NCBI RefSeq assembly: GCF_016907475.1 | Contig: NZ_JAFBCA010000001.1 | Span: 3,100,001 to 3,164,000, forward strand | Source: Nocardioides cavernae | Lineage (GTDB): Bacteria; Actinomycetota; Actinomycetes; Propionibacteriales; Nocardioidaceae | DNA length: 64,000 bases | Direction of reading: 5' to 3' | Shown: positions 58,763 through 64,000 of the stretch, in pieces | Position numbering within the stretch: position 1 is the first letter of the stretch | Layout of the letters: each line of letters opens with the position of its first letter | Notes under the pieces: generated by a model | Seen by the model: the letters and a program-made list of their open reading frames with translations, nothing else | Database searches by the model: none | Told to the model about the DNA's origin: nothing | Program-made: the position numbers and the translations under genes

Positions 58763-59965
58763 TCAGCGGCGGGGGTTGCCGAACGGGATAGTCCTCAGCA
58801 CGCCGCGGGCCGAGGTGGGCGCACGGCCGAGGCCCTGGGTGAAGGTCGCCGTCGCCGGGGACCAGACCCCGAGGTCGCTCACCCCGTCGCCGTTCCAGTC
58901 GCCGGTCACCGGCAGGTCGCCCGCCGCGCCGAACTGGACGACCTCGAGCACGGAGAGACCTGAGGTGGTGACGCTGCGCAGCGTGAAGGTGGCCGTCGCC
59001 TGGTCGAAGACGCCCAGGTCGGTCGTGCCGTTGCCGTCCCAGTCGCCGGTGACGGGCAGGTCGTCCGCGTCGCCGAGCCAGACCGGGGTCGACGTCCCGT
59101 CCGCCATCCGTGGGTGGAACGTGCCGTCGTAGGCCCTGCGCACGCCGATCTCGGTGGTGCCGTTGCCGTCCCAGTCGCCGCTGATCGGCATGTCCGAGGG
59201 CAGGCCCCACCTGATCTTGACGATGCCGGTCGGGGTCTTGAGCTTGAACCTGCTCACCTTGGGCGTGCGCACCCCGACGTCTAGCTGCCCGTCGCCGTTC
59301 CAGTCGCCGAGCAGCGGCTCGTCGTACGCCTTGCCGAACCGCACTGTCGCGCCCGAGTTGAAGACGAACGACGACCTCTTCGCGCGGCGGAAGACGGCGA
59401 CCTCGGAGACCCGGCCGCCGGTGTAGTCCCCCGCCAGCGGCACGTCGACGCAGTTGAGCGAGGTCTGGGCGCCGTCACGGTAGGCGGCGCCGTTCAGCAC
59501 GGCCGGGACCACGCTGCGGCCGACCTTCTCCTCGAAGTGCAGGTGCGACCCCGAGGAGTTGCCGCTGTCGCCGAGCGTGCCGACCATCGCGCCCTGGTCG
59601 ACGCGCTGGCCCACAGCGACCACGACGCTGGCGAGGTGGGCGTAGAGCGACGTCTCGTCGTTGCCGTGGTCGACGACCACCCAGCGGCCGTAACCGCCCT
59701 TGGGCGTGGCCTGTGCCGTCGTCACGACCCCGGCGGCAGCCGCCACGACCGGGGCGCCGAGATCCGGGTTGCGGTTCCAGTCGATGGCGTAGCGGCTCGG
59801 GCTGTGGCCGACCCGGGTGGCACCGCTCCACGTCTCCCCGCACGGGAAGGGCATCTGGTACGCCGTGACGGGCGAGCGACGCGCGGCAGCCGGCGCCATC
59901 GGCGCGAGCAGCGACAGGGCTGCCGCGGCGGCCACGAGCGCGGTCGTTCGGGGGGTCGGACCCAT
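58763..59965 (-). CDS. Secreted M23 peptidase with C-terminal GDW-type propeller repeats
   Basis: A 400-residue exported peptidoglycan-hydrolase-like protein. The signal peptide is residues 1-29 (ending AAA-RR). The M23 (LytM) domain is 40-155 with zinc-site residues D62 in YAIDWN, H110 in LYAHL and HLH at 141-143. Residues 175-400 hold five repeats of about 45 residues around GDW[ND]G[DN]G..D[LV]GV (at about 179, 220, 263, 307 and 355), the first degenerate. They look like an FG-GAP/VCBS-type beta-propeller half. The repeats may bind cell-wall glycans. GAGGAC precedes the ATG. Confidence 0.88.
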   Translation of the reverse strand: MGPTPRTTALVAAAAALSLLAPMAPAAARRSPVTAYQMPFPCGETWSGATRVGHSPSRYAIDWNRNPDLGAPVVAAAAGVVTTAQATPKGGYGRWVVVDHGNDETSLYAHLASVVVAVGQRVDQGAMVGTLGDSGNSSGSHLHFEEKVGRSVVPAVLNGAAYRDGAQTSLNCVDVPLAGDYTGGRVSEVAVFRRAKRSSFVFNSGATVRFGKAYDEPLLGDWNGDGQLDVGVRTPKVSRFKLKTPTGIVKIRWGLPSDMPISGDWDGNGTTEIGVRRAYDGTFHPRMADGTSTPVWLGDADDLPVTGDWDGNGTTDLGVFDQATATFTLRSVTTSGLSVLEVVQFGAAGDLPVTGDWNGDGVSDLGVWSPATATFTQGLGRAPTSARGVLRTIPFGNPRR

Positions 59966-60077
59966 GGGTGAGCGTCCTCGTCACGGCGGAGGGGTGGGAG
60001 AGGCGCCACCGGTCCGTGCTGTTGTCCCACCAGTTGCATGGGTTCACCGCAGTCCCAGACGCCACACGAGCGCTCAC

Positions 60078-60083
60078 AGGCTA
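60078..60083 (-). promoter_or_regulatory. -10-like box (TAGCCT) upstream of the M23 gene
   Basis: TAGCCT would give a leader of about 105 nt to the M23 gene, longer than usual in this window. The 171-bp gap 59966-60136 holds nothing else I recognise. Confidence 0.35.
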
Positions 60084-60136
60084 GGGGCGCGCGACACGCC
60101 CGTCAGGGAAATGCCGGGAACTACAGCGGTGTAATG

Positions 60137-61003
60137 CTACACGCGCTCGTCGCGGACCCGGATCAGGCCCTCCTGGGCCACCGTCGCCACGAGCTCGCCC
60201 GACTGCGAGAACACCCGGGCCAGCGCGAGGCCGCGAGCGCCGCCGGCGAACGGCGAGAACTGGTCGTAGAGCCACCACTCGTCGGCACGGAACGGCCGGT
60301 GGAACCAGATCGTGTGGTCGAGCGAGGCGGGCTGGAGCCGCGGCGACGCGATGTGGATGCCGTGCGGCACCAGGGCGGCGCCCAGCAGGGTGAGGTCGCT
60401 CGCATAGGTGAACGCCGCCTGCTGGACCGTGGGATCGGCGGCGAGCTCACCGTCGACCTTGATCCAGAGCCGGGCCCGGGCGGGCTGGTCGGGGTCCTCG
60501 GGCAGCCCCTGGCCGGTGACCCCCACGTGCCGGATGTCGAGCGCCGACCACTCCCGCTCCCAGTGCTCGGCGGCCTCGGGGCCGCGCGAGCGGGCCAGCT
60601 CGACCAGCGGCATCCCCTGCTCGGGGCTGGGTACCTCCGGCATCCGGTCCTGGTGCTCGAGGCCCGGCTCGGGGATCTGGAAGTTGGCGGTCATGTAGTA
60701 GATCGGCCGGCCGTGCTGGCGCGCCGACACCCGCCGGGTCACGAACGAGCGCCCGTCGCGGATCCGCTCGACGTCGTAGACGATCGGCACCGTCGTGTCA
60801 CCGGGGCGCAGGAAGTAGGAGTGCAGCGAGTGCAGCACGAACTGGCTCTCGACGCTGCGGGTCGCGGCGACGACCGCCTGGGCGGCCACCTGGCCGCCGA
60901 ACACCCGCTGGCGCTCGGTGCGCGCCTGCGCACCGCGGTAGAGGTCGACCTCGAGTCGCTCGAGGTCCAGCAGGGTCGCCAGCTCGTCGGCGCTGCCCGC
61001 CAT
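60137..61003 (-). CDS. tesB: Acyl-CoA thioesterase II (TesB)
   Basis: A 288-residue double hot-dog thioesterase hydrolysing acyl-CoA. Motifs are RVFGGQVAAQAVVAA near residue 33, LHSLHSYFLRPGD, DGRSFVTRRVSARQHG, and the C-terminal LDHTIWFHRPFRADEWWLYD with the catalytic Asp, plus QQAAFTYASDLTLLG with Gln/Thr. The ATG overlaps the stop of PAC2 by one nucleotide. It is read from the PAC2 promoter. Confidence 0.95.
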   Translation of the reverse strand: MAGSADELATLLDLERLEVDLYRGAQARTERQRVFGGQVAAQAVVAATRSVESQFVLHSLHSYFLRPGDTTVPIVYDVERIRDGRSFVTRRVSARQHGRPIYYMTANFQIPEPGLEHQDRMPEVPSPEQGMPLVELARSRGPEAAEHWEREWSALDIRHVGVTGQGLPEDPDQPARARLWIKVDGELAADPTVQQAAFTYASDLTLLGAALVPHGIHIASPRLQPASLDHTIWFHRPFRADEWWLYDQFSPFAGGARGLALARVFSQSGELVATVAQEGLIRVRDERV

Positions 61004-61950
61004 CAGCGGCCGTCCCAGCCGCCGGCGTCGTCGCCGTTGTCCTTGGACTGGTCGTCGAGGTCGGCGAGGAACGCCTCGAAGTCGCGACCGATCTCCTCAC
61101 CCGTCGGGAGCGGGCCGTCACCGGCCAGCAACGACGTACCGGCCGCCTCGGCCTCGCGGAAGGAGTCGTACTGCTGCTCGAGCCCGCGGACGACGTCGCC
61201 GACCTCGTCGTGGGTCGAGAGGTAGCGGTCGACCCCGGCCTCGGTGATCTCGGCCGCCTCGCGGAGCTCCCCGAGGTCGATGGTGAGGTGACCTCCGATC
61301 TCGAGGTGCTCGAGCAGCACGAGCGCGGCCTGGGGGTACTCCATCTGCGCCAGGTAGTGCGGGATGTGGGCGACGAAGCCCAGGGCGTCGATGCCCCACT
61401 CCCCCAGCCGGATCTCCAGCAGCGCCTGCGCGCTCGCCGGGACGCGCAGCTCGCCCTGCCACGGGCTCTCGCCGGGGACGAGGTCGGGCCGGTTGGCGTG
61501 GGGCGTGATCGCGATCGGCCGGGTGTGCGGCACGGCCATCGGGACGGCGCCCATGCTCACGACCCGACTCACGTCGAAGCGCTCGACGACCTCGCGGACG
61601 GCGCGGGCGAAGGCCTCCCACCGGATGTCGGGCTCGGGGCCGGCGAGCAGCAGGAACGGCGTACCGCCGGTGTCGCGCAGCGCGCGGACGACCAGCCGGG
61701 GCGCCTCGTAGTCGGTGTAGTGGTCACGGACGAAGGTCACCGGGGGCCGGCGGGCGCGGTAGTCGTGGAGCGCGTCGACGTCGAACGTGGCGACCACCTT
61801 GCCCTCCGCGAGGTCGGACAGGTGCCGGGCAGCCAGCTCCGCGGACTTGCCCGCGTCGAGGAACCCGGTGAGGACGACGACGAGGGTGAGGTCACCGGCA
61901 TCGGCGAGCACCTCGGCGTCGTCGACGATGTGCACGAGTCGGTCGGCCAT
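61003..61950 (-). CDS. PAC2 family protein (second of two)
   Basis: A 315-residue PAC2-domain protein, more diverged and longer than the copy at 13015-13860. Family stretches are LVVVLTGFLDAGKSAELAARHL, MGAVPMAVPHTRPIAIT and ALGFVAHIPHYLAQMEYPQAALVLLEHL. The C-terminal acidic tail is longer. A TAGGCT box lies 6 nt before the ATG. It is coupled to tesB by a 1-nt overlap, a context repeated in other actinobacteria, so a role in acyl-CoA or lipid metabolism is at least as likely as one in proteasome assembly. Confidence 0.87.
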   Translation of the reverse strand: MADRLVHIVDDAEVLADAGDLTLVVVLTGFLDAGKSAELAARHLSDLAEGKVVATFDVDALHDYRARRPPVTFVRDHYTDYEAPRLVVRALRDTGGTPFLLLAGPEPDIRWEAFARAVREVVERFDVSRVVSMGAVPMAVPHTRPIAITPHANRPDLVPGESPWQGELRVPASAQALLEIRLGEWGIDALGFVAHIPHYLAQMEYPQAALVLLEHLEIGGHLTIDLGELREAAEITEAGVDRYLSTHDEVGDVVRGLEQQYDSFREAEAAGTSLLAGDGPLPTGEEIGRDFEAFLADLDDQSKDNGDDAGGWDGR

Positions 61951-61956
61951 GCCTAG

Positions 61957-61962
61957 AGCCTA
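61957..61962 (-). promoter_or_regulatory. -10 box (TAGGCT) of the PAC2-tesB pair
   Basis: TAGGCT, 6-nt spacer to the ATG at 61950. Confidence 0.6.
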
Positions 61963-62013
61963 GTGAGTCGCCGTCCGTGACCCGACACACACCCGTCCTG
62001 GTGGGCAGGCGTT

Positions 62014-62058
62014 GTTACTCAGGGGTAACGTGAGCGCACCCTGTCCCCCTCATAGCCT
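62014..62058 (+). promoter_or_regulatory. fadA-fadB promoter: GTTAC palindrome and TAGCCT box
   Basis: An inverted repeat GTTAC-TCAGGG-GTAAC at 62014-62029 lies just upstream of where the -35 of the TAGCCT box (62053-62058) should be, suiting a repressor site. The leader is about 5 nt, or the GTG uses GGGAG six nt upstream. Confidence 0.55.
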
Positions 62059-62069
62059 GGGAGTAGCCA

Positions 62070-63296
62070 GTGTCCCGACCACAGCGTGAGGTCGTCTTCG
62101 TCGACGGCGTGCGCACCCCGTTCGGCAAGGCCAAGGGCCAGTACGCCGAGACGCGCGCCGACGACCTCGTCATCAAGAGCATCCGCGAGCTGCTCCGTCG
62201 CAACCCGTCCCTGCCGCCCGAGCGGGTGGACGAGGTGGCGATCGCCGCCACCACCCAGATCGGCGACCAGGGCCTCACCATCGGCCGCACCGCCGCGCTG
62301 CTCGCCGGACTCCCGCAGAGCGTCCCCGGCTACTCCATCGACCGCATGTGCGCCGGCGCGATGACGGCCGTGACCAACACCGCCTCGGGCATCGCCTTCG
62401 GTGCCTACGACGTCGCCATCGCCGGCGGCGTCGAGCACATGGGCCGCCACCCGATGGGCGAGGGCGTCGACCCCAACCCGCGCATCCTGTCCGAGCGGAT
62501 CGTCAACCCCGACGCGCTCGTCATGGGAAAGACCGCGGAGAACCTCCACGACCGCTACCCCACGATCACCAAGCAGCGCGTGGACGAGTACGCCGTCCGC
62601 AGCCAGCAGAAGACGAAGGCCGCCTACGACGCCGGGAAGATCCAGCCCGACCTCGTGCCGGTCGCGACCCGCTCGGCCGAGGCCGGCTGGGGTCTGGCCA
62701 CGATCGACGAGCCCATGCGCCCCGAGACGACGATGGAGTCGCTCGCCAGCCTCAAGACCCCCTTCCGCTCGCACGGCAACGTCACCGCCGGCAACGCCGC
62801 GGGCATCAACGACGGCGCCACCGCCGCGCTGCTGGCCGACGAGGAGACCGCGCGCGAGCTCGGCCTCCCCGTGAAGATGCGCCTGGTCACCTACGCCTTC
62901 GTGGGCGTCGAGCCCGAGGTGATGGGCGCCGGCCCGATCCCGGCGACCGAGAAGGCCCTCCGGCTCGCCGGCCTCACGATCGACGACATCGAGGCCTTCG
63001 AGGTCAACGAGGCGTTCGCCGTGCAGGTGCTCGCCTTCCTCGAGCACTACGGCATCGCCGACGACGACGTGCGGGTGAACCCCTACGGCGGCGCGATCGC
63101 GATGGGGCACCCGCTGGCCTCGTCCGGCGTACGCCTGATGAACCAGCTGGCGCGCCAGTTCGAGGAGCGCCCCGAGGTCCGCTACGGCCTCACCACCATG
63201 TGCATCGGCATCGGCATGGGCGGCACCGTGATCTGGGAGAACCCCCACTGGACCGGTGCGGCCGCGACCCCCGACTCGATTGGAGAGTCCAAGTGA
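62070..63296 (+). CDS. fadA: Acetyl-CoA C-acyltransferase (FadA-type thiolase)
   Basis: A 408-residue thiolase for the last step of beta-oxidation. Cys94 in IDRMCAGAMTAV is the acylated residue. AGNAAGINDGATAALL, FEVNEAFAVQVLA (His position is Asn, as in FadA-type enzymes) and TTMCIGIGMGGTVIWE carry the other active-site residues. The GTG start follows GGGAG. The end overlaps fadB by 4 nt (GTGA), so both subunits of the fatty acid oxidation complex are coupled. Confidence 0.94.
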   Translation: MSRPQREVVFVDGVRTPFGKAKGQYAETRADDLVIKSIRELLRRNPSLPPERVDEVAIAATTQIGDQGLTIGRTAALLAGLPQSVPGYSIDRMCAGAMTAVTNTASGIAFGAYDVAIAGGVEHMGRHPMGEGVDPNPRILSERIVNPDALVMGKTAENLHDRYPTITKQRVDEYAVRSQQKTKAAYDAGKIQPDLVPVATRSAEAGWGLATIDEPMRPETTMESLASLKTPFRSHGNVTAGNAAGINDGATAALLADEETARELGLPVKMRLVTYAFVGVEPEVMGAGPIPATEKALRLAGLTIDDIEAFEVNEAFAVQVLAFLEHYGIADDDVRVNPYGGAIAMGHPLASSGVRLMNQLARQFEERPEVRYGLTTMCIGIGMGGTVIWENPHWTGAAATPDSIGESK

Positions 63297-64000
63297 ACGA
63301 CGTCAGCATCTTCGAGCGCGCGCAGGCGATCGTGTCCGACGCCGAGCGGGTCACGCAGGCCCACCTGCGGACCGTGACCCTGCCGGGCGCGACCATCGGC
63401 CTGATCACCCTCGACAACGGCGAGGACCACACCAAGCCCAACACCTTCGGACCCGCCTCGCTGCTCGCGCTGAACACCGCGATCGACGCGGCGCTGGTCG
63501 ACGACACGATCGACGCGATCGCGGTGACGGGCAAGCCGTTCATCCTGGCGGCCGGCGCCGACCTCAACGCGATCCAGGGCGGCGGCCCCGACGCCGTACG
63601 CACGGTCGCCGAGCTCGGGCACGCGGTGTTCCGCAAGCTCCAGGACGGCGGCAAGCCGTCGTTCGGCCTCGTCAACGGCCTCGCCCTCGGCGGTGGCCTC
63701 GAGGTGGCGCTGCACTGCACCTACCGCACCGTGATGGACTCCGCGCCGGCCCTCGGCCTGCCCGAGGTCATGCTCGGCCTGGTCCCCGGCTGGGGCGGCG
63801 CGTGGCTGGTGCCCAACCTCGTCGGTGCCGACAAGGCCGTGACGCTGATCGTCGAGAACCCGCTCAACCAGGGCAGGACGCTGGGCGGGCAGGCGGCGTA
63901 CGACTTCGGGCTGGCCGACGCGGTCTTCAACGGTGCCGACTTCCTCGAGCAGTCCCTGCTCTGGGCGGCCTCCGTGCTCCGCGGCGAGACCGTCGTCGAG
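63293..64000 (+). CDS. fadB: FadB-type multifunctional enoyl-CoA hydratase/dehydrogenase (3' part outside window)
   Basis: The first 236 codons of a crotonase-domain protein that in this gene context is the large subunit of the fatty acid oxidation complex. The oxyanion-hole loops are FILAAGADLNAI and GLVNGLALGGGLEVALHC. The catalytic-type Glu is in LGLPEVMLGLVPGWGGAWLV. The expected 3-hydroxyacyl-CoA dehydrogenase half lies beyond the right edge, so the multifunctional form is inferred. GTG start overlaps the fadA stop by 4 nt; GGAGAG is upstream. Confidence 0.9.
   Translation, partial: MNDVSIFERAQAIVSDAERVTQAHLRTVTLPGATIGLITLDNGEDHTKPNTFGPASLLALNTAIDAALVDDTIDAIAVTGKPFILAAGADLNAIQGGGPDAVRTVAELGHAVFRKLQDGGKPSFGLVNGLALGGGLEVALHCTYRTVMDSAPALGLPEVMLGLVPGWGGAWLVPNLVGADKAVTLIVENPLNQGRTLGGQAAYDFGLADAVFNGADFLEQSLLWAASVLRGETVVE

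Overview
The window is about 72% G+C by eye and has no rRNA, tRNA, CRISPR array or transposase that I can recognise. The gene content is actinobacterial: a proteasome-associated ATPase (Mpa/ARC), the mycothiol enzyme MshC, the actinobacterial integration host factor MihF, the SCO1664/DUF3090 pair, DUF5703 and a PriA with decayed helicase motifs. Overall it looks like a chromosomal segment of a Nocardioides-like member of the Propionibacteriales. The genus is an inference. Many genes start 6-8 nt after a TANNNT box with no Shine-Dalgarno, which points to widespread leaderless transcription.

Layout. (1) 1-3.7 kb, minus strand: truncated ARC ATPase, GrpB-like protein, TrmI tRNA methyltransferase and a site-2 protease. 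Divergent from these is a RecB-like Fe-S nuclease (3.8-4.7 kb). (2) 4.7-9.0 kb: HAD phosphatase, GntP permease and a REC-PAS-PAS-histidine kinase. (3) 9.1-20.8 kb: B12-dependent methionine synthase, a PAC2 protein, a 143-bp tandem array of palindromic elements, MshC, SCO1664, DUF3090, a histidine phosphatase, CorA, an MFS transporter and UppP. (4) 20.8-28.2 kb: mostly single leaderless genes (aldo/keto reductase, DUF5703, DUF427, YjbR, Rpe, lipid kinase, LigD-type polymerase, secreted Gln-rich protein, AAA ATPase). (5) 28.2-36.6 kb: a conserved actinobacterial housekeeping block read leftwards (rpoZ, coaBC, metK, priA, def, fmt, yjbR, rsmB). (6) 36.6-54.3 kb: gmk, mihF, a lipoprotein and the pyrimidine genes. 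carAB-pyrD-pyrK-pyrD-like-pyrF form one unit and pyrR-pyrB-pyrC another. They are separated by about 5.4 kb carrying an ABC-F protein with a leader ORF, a CoA hydrolase/transferase, two VOC proteins and a DUF3060 protein. (7) 54.5-64 kb: a SAM methyltransferase and lipid genes (thiolase divergent from fabG4-htdX, TesB, fadA-fadB), plus an M23/propeller protein and a second PAC2 protein.

How the genes work together. The clearest regulatory story is de novo pyrimidine synthesis. Both pyr units start from a TAGGGT box and carry a nearly identical leader of about 40 nt. The leader matches the PyrR-binding RNA loop and contains the Shine-Dalgarno, so PyrR encoded here could repress both units at translation. 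The carAB unit encodes a class 2 dihydroorotate dehydrogenase with its catalytic Ser. It also encodes a PyrK-like subunit next to a class 1B-like protein whose catalytic Cys position is Ala. MetH and MetK serve the methionine/SAM cycle. Def, Fmt, RsmB and TrmI serve translation. The lipid genes at the right edge form beta-oxidation or acyl-chain modules.

The best candidates for something not already described are the uORF/hairpin leader of the ABC-F gene, the Cys-less dihydroorotate dehydrogenase-like/PyrK pair, and the structured 143-bp repeat array.
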